Below are positions 16,237 to 25,997 of a DNA stretch of 64,000 nt, one piece after another. Position 1 is the stretch's first letter. Every line of letters starts with the position of its first letter. Made by a program: the position numbers and the translations under genes. The notes under the pieces are model-generated. The model was not told the origin of the DNA. It saw only the letters and a program-made list of their open reading frames with translations, and ran no database searches. Origin of the DNA: Mucilaginibacter sabulilitoris (GTDB taxonomy: Bacteria > Bacteroidota > Bacteroidia > Sphingobacteriales > Sphingobacteriaceae); NCBI RefSeq assembly GCF_034262375.1, contig NZ_CP139558.1, positions 1,922,001-1,986,000 of the forward strand, given 5' to 3'.

Positions 16237-17310
16237 ATGATGAAAATCAGCCAGACAAAAAAAAATTTAAATATTGAAACACTTAGAGGCCTTGCTATAA
16301 TTTTAATGGTATTAGGTCATGTTATAGGCGGCAGTTCACGTGATGGGCTAAAAGTTGTCGATAATTCGATATGGAGGTTTTCATATTATGCATTGCAATA
16401 CATCCGAATGCCGTTGTTTACCGTTATTTCCGGCTTTGTTTATGCTTATAAGCCTGTTTCCAGATTTACCTCCAATTCCAAATTCATAGCGGGAAAAATC
16501 AATCGCTTATTGATACCCTTAGTTGTTGTGGCAACGCTTTTTTACCTATTGCAATACTTCACCCCCGGAACTAACTTCAAACCCCCACTAAGCCATATCT
16601 GGCGTATTTACGTTTACTCCTATGCTCATTTTTGGTATTTACAGGGCATGATGTGCGTATTTCTGGTTATTACCGTTCTTGAAAGCTGTCAAGTATTTAA
16701 CACGTTAAAATCCGCAATGTTTTGTATGGTGATAGTAGCATTGATCTATATTTTGCTGCCCTGTAAAATTTACTATTTCAGTTTTAACAGGGTTCCATTT
16801 TTACTAACATTCTTTATCCTGGGTTTGTCGCTTAAAAGATTTTACGAGTTTATATTAAAAAAAGACATAATTACAATAGCAGCTGTAATATTTATTGTTG
16901 CTATAAGTTTTCAGTTGTATTTATTTAATGTGAACGCCGGTGTCAGCATTGCAAATTTTTTAACGTTCTGCGTTGGCTCGACGGCTTGTGTATTATTGAT
17001 AAGCCTGGGTTATCAGAACAGCAAACTGATCTGGCTTGGCGATTTTTCTTATGCCATTTATCTGTTCCATATTTTGGGTGCTGTAACGGCAAGGGTAATA
17101 CTGGCCAGGTTGTCAGTACATAATATGCCGATCCAGATCCTTACCGGGTTAATCGCTGCAATAAGCTTTCCAGTTTTGTTGCGGCTATTATGCGGTTCTA
17201 ACAAGGTATTGTCTGTCGCATTTTTTGGAGATAAGATCAGCAGTAAAAAGAGTCCCCTGCCAAAAAGAAATCCGGAAAACGTACCCGCCAGTCGAATTTT
17301 CCCCTATTAA
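16237..17310 (+). CDS. Acyltransferase 3 family membrane protein
   Basis: Inner-membrane acyltransferase (OafA/WecH-like Acyltransf_3) that typically O-acetylates sugars of surface polysaccharides. The 357 residues begin with the family signature LNIETLRGLAIILMVLGHVI, with the catalytic-type His in LGHV, and contain about ten hydrophobic helices. RMPLFTVISGFVYAY follows at about 58-72. The start is the ATG at 16237; a second ATG follows directly. It lies 650 bases upstream of the rest of the polysaccharide locus. Residues about 24-107 are duplicated in a decayed copy at 32383-32632, about 16 kb away in the same orientation. Confidence 0.9.
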   Translation: MMKISQTKKNLNIETLRGLAIILMVLGHVIGGSSRDGLKVVDNSIWRFSYYALQYIRMPLFTVISGFVYAYKPVSRFTSNSKFIAGKINRLLIPLVVVATLFYLLQYFTPGTNFKPPLSHIWRIYVYSYAHFWYLQGMMCVFLVITVLESCQVFNTLKSAMFCMVIVALIYILLPCKIYYFSFNRVPFLLTFFILGLSLKRFYEFILKKDIITIAAVIFIVAISFQLYLFNVNAGVSIANFLTFCVGSTACVLLISLGYQNSKLIWLGDFSYAIYLFHILGAVTARVILARLSVHNMPIQILTGLIAAISFPVLLRLLCGSNKVLSVAFFGDKISSKKSPLPKRNPENVPASRIFPY

Positions 17311-17961
17311 ATTAATTTTATCAGACCGAGAAGAAATGTGTCGGATAATTTAACCGCAGTGCCGGGCATAGCATGTTAACAGCTTTAACGGTGTCCGGCA
17401 GAAGAAAGACAGGTCCTATTGTGTCTTGCAACCAATATTCGGATTGGCCGAATTTTATTGATGGGAAATTCACCCTTGTTATGATTTGTATCGTTAACGA
17501 GTCTGTCCGGGTGAATGCCATAAATAAACATTTTTCGAGTCTCTGCGCAATAATGCCCATTATTCAACAATAATTCGACTGAGTGTATTTGAATATTGTA
17601 TATCTAAATGTGAAGATATTGTGCAATATATTATTATATTATTACATTACATTTGGTTGAATCTGTAATTAAAATAATAAACCTTGTAAAAAGGTTCGGC
17701 CCGATTTTCTGTGATGATGTCGGGCTATTAAAAGAAGAATCTGTTCTTACAGAAAAGTACTTTTATACTTATAATCGTATCCTTAGTTACCCCACAGTTG
17801 ACACAACCAGCTTTTTAGTAATATGAAAGGCTTATCTAAATCAACTGCTCTGGATATATGAAATAAAGAACGTTATCTTCCAAATAAGGCTAAGCGCTTT
17901 ATTCTAAATAATTATTTGTTAATGTGTAAAATACCTTGACCTGTTAATTCAATAAAAGTGA
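17311..17961. other. Intergenic region, 651 bp
   Basis: Short overlapping frames occur on both strands between 17321 and 17573, but none has recognisable homology and they exclude each other. The rest is AT-rich. I see no JUMPstart-like element, no UpxY-type gene and no clear promoter before the sugar-1-phosphate transferase gene. Confidence 0.5.
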
Positions 17962-18978
17962 ATGAAAAATATAACCCTGCACCTGTTTTATTTATCACTA
18001 TTGTTTTTAGCGGAATTGCTTTATTTGCGCTTAGCAAGGAAGCTGAATATTCAAGCAATACCAAATGAGCGGAGCGCACATTCGCAAAGTACATTAGTTG
18101 GCGGAGGCATTATTGTGCCTTTAACGTGCATGCTATATTTTTTCACCTCCGGCTTTCAGTATCCATTTTTTATAACCGGTATTTTGCTGATAGCTACAGT
18201 ATGCCTGATCGATGATGTAAAGGAAGTCTCTATCGGCTTGAGATTGCTTAGTCAGCTTATTGCTGTATCTCTTGTTTTTTTTCAGTTTAATTTATATATC
18301 AACAGCATCTGGTTATTAATAGTTGCCGGCTGTATCATGATCATCTCTCTTAACGCCTATAATTTTCTTGACGGGATTAATGGAACCACCTGCGCTTACA
18401 GCCTCATTCTACTGGCTAGTTTGTATTATATCGATCAGTTCAAAGTACATTACATTGATGGGCATTTGCTCGTGTTAACGGCTCTTGCTGTACTCGTTTT
18501 TACCTTTTTTAACTTTCGTGTCAGGGCAATTTGTTTTGCAGGTGATGTAGGCAGCGTCAGCATCGCGCTTATAGTTTGCGGTTGTATTTTTAAATTGATC
18601 GTGTTAACCCATAATTATATTTTCATCAGTCTTTTACTGGTTTATTACCTCGACGCGGGGAGTACATTTATATTCCGCTGGTTACAGGGGCATAATGTTT
18701 TTGAAGCACATAAAAAGCATTTTTATTTATACCTGGTGAACGATTTAAAGTGGCCTCATTTAAAGGTGGCTGGTTTATACGCTGCAGTTCAATTAGTTAT
18801 AAATATTTTTGTAATAAATGTATTTGATATTAAAGGCAACCGTTCCAATCATTATCACTTGCACTATACCGGTTTGCTCATAGGACTTGCGGCACTGCTA
18901 GCAGTATCTATGCGTGTTAAACTGGAAGGAAGGCAGATATATATGAAAAAAAGTATTGACCCGGTAACATCCCGATAA
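17962..18978 (+). CDS. Polyprenyl-phosphate sugar-1-phosphate transferase (WecA/MraY-like)
   Basis: An integral membrane enzyme of the MraY/WecA (GT4-type) family that moves a HexNAc-1-phosphate, usually GlcNAc-1-P, from a UDP-sugar to undecaprenyl phosphate and so starts a lipid-linked glycan. Of 338 residues, most lie in about ten helices. The catalytic Asp pair is DD at 84-85 (LIDDVKEVS), the conserved NAYNFLDGINGT spans 131-142, and CFAGDVGSVS lies in a later cytoplasmic loop. This would be the initiating enzyme of the locus. The next gene starts 37 bases downstream. The exact sugar cannot be read from sequence. Confidence 0.92.
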   Translation: MKNITLHLFYLSLLFLAELLYLRLARKLNIQAIPNERSAHSQSTLVGGGIIVPLTCMLYFFTSGFQYPFFITGILLIATVCLIDDVKEVSIGLRLLSQLIAVSLVFFQFNLYINSIWLLIVAGCIMIISLNAYNFLDGINGTTCAYSLILLASLYYIDQFKVHYIDGHLLVLTALAVLVFTFFNFRVRAICFAGDVGSVSIALIVCGCIFKLIVLTHNYIFISLLLVYYLDAGSTFIFRWLQGHNVFEAHKKHFYLYLVNDLKWPHLKVAGLYAAVQLVINIFVINVFDIKGNRSNHYHLHYTGLLIGLAALLAVSMRVKLEGRQIYMKKSIDPVTSR

Positions 18979-19015
18979 AAAAACAAGCGGTTTAAATATT
19001 ATTAAGTAAGTAATT

Positions 19016-20374
19016 ATGAAAGTAGCCATTATCGGAGCCGGCCCTACGGGCCTTACTGTAGCGCATCAGCTTATTCGTAATAATATGGAGGTTGATATTT
19101 ATGATAGTGCTAAAGATGTGGGGGGCTTTGCAAAATCAATCGAGCTTTGGGATCAAACCGTTGAAATCGGCCCCCATTTTTTAAGTATCGGCAAATTTCC
19201 GTCGGTCAAAGCGCTCATATTGGAGTCAATTAATGGCAACTATAAAGTGTATAAAAGAAAAACATTTATCCTTACCAAAAACAAAACGTTCATTTACCCT
19301 CCATCTGCCGGTGACATTATCAAAAAACTCCATGTTTTTCAACTATGTGCCGCTGCATGGGGCATACTTAAACAAAATCTCTTCCCCGTTAAGAATAACG
19401 GAACAGCAGAAACCTTTGTTAAAAATCACCTGGGGGGGTACTTATACAAATATTTTTTTGAAAACTTTTCTATTAAGCTTTGGGGTATGGGCGGAAGCCA
19501 GGTTTCAGATGTGTTTGCAAAATCCTTGTTGGGTTTTAAAGGCATTTCCCCAATAAAAACATTGTTCAGCAAAACACTTAAAACTACGGCGACTGAAGAT
19601 CTCTATATCTATCCCAACGGCGGACTTTCTACCCTTTGGGACGCAATGAAAATGCAAATTGAAGAGCGGGGAGGGCGGTTCCTGCTTGCATCCCGGATAA
19701 CGTCTTTGTCATGCAGTGAAACAGATCCTAATGTAATTTCACAAATCAATCTGTCAGACGGAACCGTGGCAGCGTATGATTACTTTATATCAACTATTCC
19801 GATCGTTCCTTTTTTAAAATATTTGAGTATCGGATTTATTAACAACCATCAGTCATTACCGATTCAATTCCGGAGTGATGTATTGCTTTATATGAAAGTA
19901 AAATATGATAGCGTAAAGGATGGTCAGTGCTTTTACATTTATGAAGACGATATTAAAATTACAAGGATTACTAATTTCAATAAGTTCGATGGCCGTAAGG
20001 AGGTTCCGTTCGCAATCATATTATTAGAATTCTGGTGCGGTAAGGAAGATAACGTTTGGAAAGCTGAAAAAGACGAATTACTGGATATTGCCAGGGTGCA
20101 GCTTGCAAAGACCGGCATTTTTACTGGATTGGAAATTTTAGATGTGCTTTTTAAAAAGATAGAAAGCGCGTTCCTGGTTCCCGATATGGGTTGTTTAAAC
20201 AACAGGAACTATTTATTTGATCAGCTGTCGCCTTATAAAAACTTAACTGTAGCCGGTAGAACTACTTCTGTTAATTTTAATTATGGAATGGAAAACGCCA
20301 TTGATGATGGAATTATTTTGGCTAAGGAGTTTATGGCTAGAAAACAACATACATCGGAGGTGGAGGAAATATGA
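19016..20374 (+). CDS. FAD-dependent amine-oxidase-like protein of polysaccharide locus
   Basis: The 452-residue protein opens with a Rossmann FAD site, KVAIIGAGPTGLTVAHQL (GAGPTG at 7-12), followed by the VGGFAKS stretch and a C-terminal FAD-contacting VAGRTTSVNFNYGMENAIDDG. The fold is that of amine oxidase, protoporphyrinogen oxidase or UDP-galactopyranose mutase-like flavoproteins. Such proteins recur in exopolysaccharide clusters, where the reaction is mostly undefined. No membrane segment is evident. Its stop overlaps the start of the deacetylase gene by four bases (ATGA type), showing translational coupling. A UDP-sugar mutase function is possible, but the overall sequence does not look like a standard Glf. 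Confidence 0.82.
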   Translation: MKVAIIGAGPTGLTVAHQLIRNNMEVDIYDSAKDVGGFAKSIELWDQTVEIGPHFLSIGKFPSVKALILESINGNYKVYKRKTFILTKNKTFIYPPSAGDIIKKLHVFQLCAAAWGILKQNLFPVKNNGTAETFVKNHLGGYLYKYFFENFSIKLWGMGGSQVSDVFAKSLLGFKGISPIKTLFSKTLKTTATEDLYIYPNGGLSTLWDAMKMQIEERGGRFLLASRITSLSCSETDPNVISQINLSDGTVAAYDYFISTIPIVPFLKYLSIGFINNHQSLPIQFRSDVLLYMKVKYDSVKDGQCFYIYEDDIKITRITNFNKFDGRKEVPFAIILLEFWCGKEDNVWKAEKDELLDIARVQLAKTGIFTGLEILDVLFKKIESAFLVPDMGCLNNRNYLFDQLSPYKNLTVAGRTTSVNFNYGMENAIDDGIILAKEFMARKQHTSEVEEI

Positions 20375-21207
20375 ATATTTTAACAATTGACCTGGAAGAA
20401 TGGTTTCACGTTGTTTTTGAAGGAGACCCCGCGGGGTGGAAAAACAAGGAAAGCCGCGTGATGAAAAATACGGAATTTGTTTTGGATGAGCTTGTAAAAA
20501 ACGACATAAAAGCCACTTTTTTTACAGTAGGATGGATAGCCAGGGAATATCCTGATTTGGTAAAAAAAATAAATAATGCCGGATTCGAAATAGGATCGCA
20601 TTCAGATTTCCACAGGGTAGTATATAAGTTTTCAAAAAGCGGATTTAAAGCGGATGTTAAAAGGTCCGTAGAATCATTGGAGGCGCTTATCGGGAAAAAA
20701 GTTACAAGTTTTCGTGCACCGTACTTTTCACTTACCAATTCGGTTGCCGGTTATCTGGATACTTTGGTGGAGAATGGTATTGAGATAGACAGTTCTGTTT
20801 GTCCTGTTGTAACCAAATATGGCGGGTATAAAAACTTTCCCTCAAATGAACCTTGCCTTATTAAATCAGAACACTTTACAATTAAAGAATTTCCTCTAAG
20901 CAGTTACAGGATTTTTAGCAAGCAAATACTATACTCAGGCGGCGGATATTTCAGATTATTCCCTTTTGCACTGATCAAACTATTGTTTAAACAACAACAA
21001 TATAACATGACCTATTTTCACCCCCACGACTTTGATGGCAGGCAGCCGGCGTTAAATCTTTCGTTAATAGCGGATACACGGCGAAAGATAGGGGCGGCAA
21101 CTGCCGGTGATAAGTTCAAAAAACTATTGGCTTCGTTTAATTTTACAGATATCAGCGCATCGGATAAGTTAATTAACTGGGACCAGGTTCCGGTTGTGAA
21201 TTTTTAA
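20371..21207 (+). CDS. Polysaccharide deacetylase (NodB homology domain)
   Basis: The 278-residue protein has a NodB deacetylase fold. It begins MNILTIDLEEWFH, where the TID(L)EEW motif supplies the catalytic base region. A metal-binding HSDFH (His77 and His81) and the FRAPYFS motif (114-120) follow, with YFHPHDFD near the C terminus. It resembles the XrtA/exopolysaccharide-associated deacetylases with a C-terminal DUF3473-type extension. It would remove N-acetyl groups from a lipid-linked or nascent glycan. No signal peptide is seen, so a cytoplasmic or membrane-face site is likely. Coupled to the preceding gene by a 4-base overlap, with three bases to the next. Confidence 0.92.
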   Translation: MNILTIDLEEWFHVVFEGDPAGWKNKESRVMKNTEFVLDELVKNDIKATFFTVGWIAREYPDLVKKINNAGFEIGSHSDFHRVVYKFSKSGFKADVKRSVESLEALIGKKVTSFRAPYFSLTNSVAGYLDTLVENGIEIDSSVCPVVTKYGGYKNFPSNEPCLIKSEHFTIKEFPLSSYRIFSKQILYSGGGYFRLFPFALIKLLFKQQQYNMTYFHPHDFDGRQPALNLSLIADTRRKIGAATAGDKFKKLLASFNFTDISASDKLINWDQVPVVNF

Positions 21208-21210
21208 AGG

Positions 21211-22386
21211 ATGATGAACAGCAAAATACCCAAAACGGCTATTGTACACGATCTCCTATTGGCTATGGGGGGCGCTGAGAACACGTTGGAATCCATATAT
21301 AGGATACATCCATCACCAATATTTACGCTTGTTTTAAATAGAAACGGGATAAAGGATTCTTTATTAAGTAAAGCAACCATCATTACCTCATTTATACAGC
21401 GGTTTCCGCGTGTGTTAAAAGCATACCGAACCTATTTACCCTTTTACCCCTTAGCCATTGAGCAATTTGATTTGAGGCAATATGACATTATTTTATCATC
21501 GTCATTTATAGTTGCTAAAGGAGTTATAACTAATACCGAGCAATTACATATCTGTTACCTGCATAATCCGATAAGGCCTGCCTGGGAGCTATATCAACAA
21601 TTTTTATCACAATCAAATAACGGTACGGGCCTGAAGGGGCTTTTAACCCGGTTGGTTTTTCATTATTTAAGGCAGTGGGACGTATTATCTGCAACTAGGG
21701 TAGATCATTTTATAGCCAATTCAAATTACACAGCCCGGCGAATCAAGAAGATATATAACCGGGATGCTGATGTTATTTATCCGCCGGTTAATGTTGATTT
21801 ATTTGAGTTGGAAGAGTGCAAAGAAGCGTATTATGTAACAGCGTCAAGATTGGTGTATCATAAACGCATAGATCTGATTGTGAAGGCTTTTGCGCAAAAT
21901 CCTGATAGAAAACTCATCGTTCTTGGTGATGGTCCGGAACTTAAGAAATTAAAATTAATTGCTACCCCAAATGTTGAACTGATGGGTTTCCAGCCAAAGC
22001 ATGTGCTGATAAGTTGTCTTCAAAAGGCCAAGGCATTCGTGTTTGCAGCGCAGGAAGATTTCGGGATAGCACCCATAGAGGCCATGGCCTGTGGAACACC
22101 TGTGCTGGCTTTTGGAAAAGGCGGTACGCTTGAAACGGTAATACCTGGAGAAACCGGCCTTTTTTTTTATAAGCAAACGGTGGAAAGCATTTGCAATTGT
22201 ATAGCAGATTTTGAGTCAGGATCGCACATGTTTAGTTCTACAGCGATAAGGGAACATGCTGCTAAATTTAGTGTGAAGCGGTTTGAGCAGGAGTTTACGG
22301 AATTAACCAGGCAAAAGATTAATGAGTTTTACGAAAAACAAATTGCCGAAAACCGTCGGCAACACCAAGATTATACCCTCCTTTAA
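21211..22386 (+). CDS. Glycosyltransferase family 4
   Basis: GT-B-fold retaining glycosyltransferase of 391 residues. The N-terminal domain begins KIPKTAIVHDLLLAMGGAEN, with the donor-independent GGAE loop, and contains CYLHNPIRPAW. The C-terminal domain has YVTASRLVYHKRIDLIVKAF and the family EDFGIAPIEAMACGTPVLAFGKGG (E-x7-E motif). It would add a sugar to the growing lipid-linked glycan in the cytoplasm. Two successive ATG codons (21211 and 21214) are possible starts. Intact, unlike the second GT4 of the locus. Confidence 0.93.
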   Translation: MMNSKIPKTAIVHDLLLAMGGAENTLESIYRIHPSPIFTLVLNRNGIKDSLLSKATIITSFIQRFPRVLKAYRTYLPFYPLAIEQFDLRQYDIILSSSFIVAKGVITNTEQLHICYLHNPIRPAWELYQQFLSQSNNGTGLKGLLTRLVFHYLRQWDVLSATRVDHFIANSNYTARRIKKIYNRDADVIYPPVNVDLFELEECKEAYYVTASRLVYHKRIDLIVKAFAQNPDRKLIVLGDGPELKKLKLIATPNVELMGFQPKHVLISCLQKAKAFVFAAQEDFGIAPIEAMACGTPVLAFGKGGTLETVIPGETGLFFYKQTVESICNCIADFESGSHMFSSTAIREHAAKFSVKRFEQEFTELTRQKINEFYEKQIAENRRQHQDYTLL

Positions 22387-22395
22387 ATAAGTGTT

Positions 22396-23556
22396 ATGAG
22401 TAATAAGATATGGCTTTCATCGCCTCACATGGGAGAGGCAGAAATTGATTTCATAAAAGGCGCATTCGAAAATAATTGGATAGCACCAGTTGGCCCTCAT
22501 ATAGATGCCTTTGAAAAAGATATTGAAAACTATATCGGAAATGATTGTCATGTAGCTGCTGTAAATAGCGGTACATCTGCTTTGCATTTGGCACTTATTC
22601 TGTTGGGGATTGGTCCGGGTGACGAAGTGTTATGTCAATCGATGACTTTTTCAGCGTCAGCCAATCCCATTGTTTATCAGGGCGCTAAAGCAGTGTTTGT
22701 TGATAGTGAAGAACAATCATGGAATATTTCACCGTTATTTCTTGAACAGGCGATAAAGGACCGTATCAAAAAGGGGAAGAAACCATCTGCAATAATTGTA
22801 GTGCATTTGTATGGCATGCCGGCGGCTATGGCCGAGATCGTCACCATTGCACAGAATTATGAAATACCCCTAATAGAAGATGCGGCGGAGGCTTTGGGCT
22901 CATGTTATAAAAAAAGGATGCTTGGAACTTTTGGCGATATGGGTATCTATTCTTTTAATGGCAATAAGATCATTACAACGTCGGCAGGAGGGGCCCTGGT
23001 ATCAAAAAATAACGTATGGATAGACAGAGCCAAATTTTTAGCTACACAAGCAAAGGACAACTTACCATATTATCAACATTCAACCATCGGCTATAATTAC
23101 AGGATGAGTAATATATGTGCGGGAATTGGCCGGGGGCAAATTACTAAGATTGAATTGCGCGTAATGCAAAGAAGGAACAATTTCGAATTTTATAAGAAAC
23201 ATCTTTCTGATATCCCTGAGATTAGCTTCCATAAAGAGCCTGATGCAGATTATCACTCAAACAGGTGGTTGAGTACTATTTTAATTGAGCCGGGAACGGT
23301 TACAAAAGAGCATATCATCGCCACACTCGCAAAACAAAATATTGAAGCCCGGTGTACCTGGAAACCCATGCATTTACAACCCGTTTTCAAAGATTGCCCA
23401 TATTATGGCGAAGACATCGCCGAACATGTTTTTGAAAATGGTTTATGTCTCCCATCCGGATCTAATCTTACCGGAGAAGACCGGGAATTAATTGTGAGAC
23501 AACTCAGAACATGCTTTTTGAATGTGTCAAATGCTGCATTTTATACGCATTATTGA
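22396..23556 (+). CDS. DegT/DnrJ/EryC1/StrS sugar aminotransferase
   Basis: PLP-dependent aminotransferase that converts a 4-keto (or 3-keto) nucleotide sugar to the amino sugar. Of 386 residues, NSGTSALHLAL (57-67) binds PLP phosphate, EDAAEALGS (161-169) contacts the ring, and Lys191 in SFNGNK forms the Schiff base. GYNYRMSNICAGIG follows. The sequence is close in style to PglE/PseC-type enzymes that act on UDP-4-keto-6-deoxy-GlcNAc. The substrate would need a 4,6-dehydratase such as the FlaA1/CapD-type protein next door, but that gene has lost its catalytic domain. The enzyme itself shows no damage. Confidence 0.93.
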   Translation: MSNKIWLSSPHMGEAEIDFIKGAFENNWIAPVGPHIDAFEKDIENYIGNDCHVAAVNSGTSALHLALILLGIGPGDEVLCQSMTFSASANPIVYQGAKAVFVDSEEQSWNISPLFLEQAIKDRIKKGKKPSAIIVVHLYGMPAAMAEIVTIAQNYEIPLIEDAAEALGSCYKKRMLGTFGDMGIYSFNGNKIITTSAGGALVSKNNVWIDRAKFLATQAKDNLPYYQHSTIGYNYRMSNICAGIGRGQITKIELRVMQRRNNFEFYKKHLSDIPEISFHKEPDADYHSNRWLSTILIEPGTVTKEHIIATLAKQNIEARCTWKPMHLQPVFKDCPYYGEDIAEHVFENGLCLPSGSNLTGEDRELIVRQLRTCFLNVSNAAFYTHY

Positions 23557-23567
23557 GGGTTTAGGTG

Positions 23568-24431
23568 ATGAAAAAATTATTCAATAATAACGAGATGCTC
23601 CCTAAGATGGTAGTCATGCTTATTGACTTAACAATTATCGTGCTGGCTTTTTCAATGTCATTTTTGCTCATACCTCCTGTTTGGCTTATAGAGCCCGAAC
23701 AGAAGTATTTTCTCATCTACCTGGCATTATATACTGCTATTTCCTTTGTTGTGTTTTATAAGATGAAAATACCGAACAATATGATGCGCTATTCAAACAT
23801 TCCGGACCTTTTCAAGCTATTTACCGCAGTTTTGATTACTTGTGCTTTCTTTGATGCAGTAGTGCAAGTAATTCTGCTGTTTTACAATATTCCTGCAATT
23901 GTTCAATCATTCCTTGTCATCAATATGGCCATATCAAGCATGGCCCTCATTATGTTTAGAATTGGTATAAAAGGTGTTTTTGCGCAGCTTAAAAAACTCC
24001 CTGAGGCAAGCGTTATTGGCAATGGTGGCGAAATATTGATTTTTGACATGGGCGAACCGGTAAAAATTATTGATCTCGTAAGAAAGATGATCTCTATGTC
24101 AGGAGCCGTCCCGGATCAGGACATCAAAATTATTTTTTCGGGATTAAGGCCAGGGGAAAAGCTATACGAGGAATTGCTAAAAAACGATGAATGTAGTGTT
24201 CCGTCCCCTCATGCAAAGATTAGAATCTCTTTAGCGGGGAAAAATCAATGGTACGGTATAAATGAACACATTGCCGACCTGACGCTTCTTGTCAAAGGGA
24301 GCGATATTGATATTGTAAGAAAGATCAAAGAGGCCGTCCCCGAGTTCATTAGCAACAATTCGGTTTATGAAGTGCTCGACGCTGAAAATAAAAACATACA
24401 CACCATCCGTAAGCTCATTTTTAACGCATGA
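23568..24431 (+). pseudogene. FlaA1/CapD-like protein with in-frame loss of the catalytic core
   Basis: Full-length members (about 630-650 residues) have four transmembrane helices, a Rossmann domain, and an SDR 4,6-dehydratase domain that acts on UDP-GlcNAc. Here the N-terminal membrane part (about 1-145, to FRIGIKGVFAQLKKLPEA) is fused near residues 148-152 (bases about 24009-24021) directly to the C-terminal end of the SDR domain, GNGGEILIFDMGEPVKIIDLVRKMI. The tail with SGLRPGEKLYEELL is kept. Roughly 350 residues are missing, including the nucleotide-binding loop and the catalytic Tyr/Lys, yet the frame stays open for 288 codons. The protein cannot be a dehydratase. ATG 23568 is preferred over the GTG before it. 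It overlaps the next gene by four bases. Confidence 0.8.
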
Positions 24432-25969
24432 ACAGGATATATGATATCATATTTGTGGGGGCAGGTATTTCCTGCACATATACTTTAGTGCATTTATTAA
24501 ACCATTTCAATATTTCCGTAAAAAATGGCAATAAGCTGAAAATACTCATTGTTGATAAAGACAAAGAGTTTTGGACCGGTATACCATATGGAAACCGGTC
24601 CGGTAAAGATTCTTTAATTATAACTCCTTTAAAAGACTTTATTCCAAAAGCTGATAGCGCATTTTTTTTCTCCTGGTTGAAGCAAACCTTTACCAACATT
24701 TTGAAAAATGACGAACGGGATGCTTCGATGTTAATGAACATTTGGCTCCAAAAAAACCGAAATGCAATTGAAAGGAATAGCTGGGAGGATTTATATATCC
24801 CGAGATATTGGTTTGGACTTTTTATAAAGGAACGTATAACCGGTTTATTGGAGGAGGCCGTAAAAAAAGACCTTATCGAATATGATCTTTTAAATGCCAC
24901 AATTGATGATATTCAAAAAAACGGTTCTTTTTACGAAGTGATTACTGACGACCCGATGTACGAAATCATTAATAAGTGTAAAAAAGTGGTTTTGTCAATA
25001 GGCAGTCCTCCCGAAAAGCTTTTTAATAACAGGGTTAATAATACAGACAAAAGACAACCGCCCATTTTTATCGAAAACATTTATGACAAAGGACTGCCGG
25101 CGGCGTTGAAACTTATTCGCGGCGTCTTAGCCGATAGTGATACTAAGCGAAAAAATGTACTCATAATAGGCTCAAACGCCAGTTCATTAGAGCTCATTTA
25201 CAATCTTGGAGATGAAATTTTGAAGGAGGTCTATAACCTTTATGTTATTTCGTCATCTGGAAGATTTCCAGGCCGTATTAAAGAAGGGATATCCCAGCAT
25301 GTTTTTATTCCTGAGCACTTAACATCATTAAAAAAACTGGAGGATTTAACTGCCGAACAATTGTTCGCATCCTTCCTCAATGATCTGAAAATTATAGAAA
25401 ACTGTAAAGTAGATATCGAATATACCTATCTCCCTGTAAACGCTTTGATCGCAGAATTGGTCAATAAATTAAATTCCACTGAGCAGGACAAATTTGTAAC
25501 AACATACGGTAGGGAGATAGGTAAGTATTATCGAAGGGCAGGAGGTGAATATTCAAACAAAGTGACGAAGTTGCAAAAGTGCCGGAAGATGAAATGTATT
25601 CAGGGCGAATTTATAAGCGCTAACGCATCAGGTGTCCAATATAAAAATATTACAGATGCAACAATAATAAACTTAATTCTGCCCTTAACTATTGTTATCA
25701 ATTGTTCGGGTCCGGGTAATTTGGAAACAGAATCATCAACATCAGCACTTATCGATAACCTCATTAAAAGTGAACTTTGTAAGTTAAACTCATCAAAAAG
25801 AGGCTTCAGCGTTAATTCACAATTTGAAGCTGATAAAAACTTTTACGTAATGGGACCTTTATTAGCAGGCAACGTTATCGGTGTTCACAAAATTTGGCAT
25901 GCTGAAAGTTGTAACCGCATTTTTAATTTAACATTTGATTTGGCCAACCAGTTATTAAAAACGGCATAA
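24428..25969 (+). CDS. FAD/NAD(P)-binding protein (NAD_binding_9 type)
   Basis: The 513-residue protein starts with MNRIYDIIFVGAGISCTYTL, a dinucleotide-binding site, followed by VDKDKEFWTGIPYGN. This fits the FAD-NAD(P)-binding family PF13454 (HpyO/lysine-monooxygenase-like). A second GxGxx(S/G)-like segment, VLIIGSNASSLELIYNL, lies at about 240-257 and VINCSGPGNLE near 420. It has no signal peptide. The reaction is unknown; such proteins appear sporadically beside surface-glycan or siderophore genes. The ATG overlaps the stop of the deleted CapD-like gene by four bases, so translation is coupled to a gene that has lost its enzymatic core. Confidence 0.8.
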   Translation: MNRIYDIIFVGAGISCTYTLVHLLNHFNISVKNGNKLKILIVDKDKEFWTGIPYGNRSGKDSLIITPLKDFIPKADSAFFFSWLKQTFTNILKNDERDASMLMNIWLQKNRNAIERNSWEDLYIPRYWFGLFIKERITGLLEEAVKKDLIEYDLLNATIDDIQKNGSFYEVITDDPMYEIINKCKKVVLSIGSPPEKLFNNRVNNTDKRQPPIFIENIYDKGLPAALKLIRGVLADSDTKRKNVLIIGSNASSLELIYNLGDEILKEVYNLYVISSSGRFPGRIKEGISQHVFIPEHLTSLKKLEDLTAEQLFASFLNDLKIIENCKVDIEYTYLPVNALIAELVNKLNSTEQDKFVTTYGREIGKYYRRAGGEYSNKVTKLQKCRKMKCIQGEFISANASGVQYKNITDATIINLILPLTIVINCSGPGNLETESSTSALIDNLIKSELCKLNSSKRGFSVNSQFEADKNFYVMGPLLAGNVIGVHKIWHAESCNRIFNLTFDLANQLLKTA

Positions 25970-25997
25970 GGCTATTGTTAATTCAATTTGAGATGAT

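Noticed and set aside
17321-17573. Three overlapping short frames on both strands
   Set aside because: They exclude each other, have no recognisable domain and no start context; treated as chance frames in intergenic DNA.
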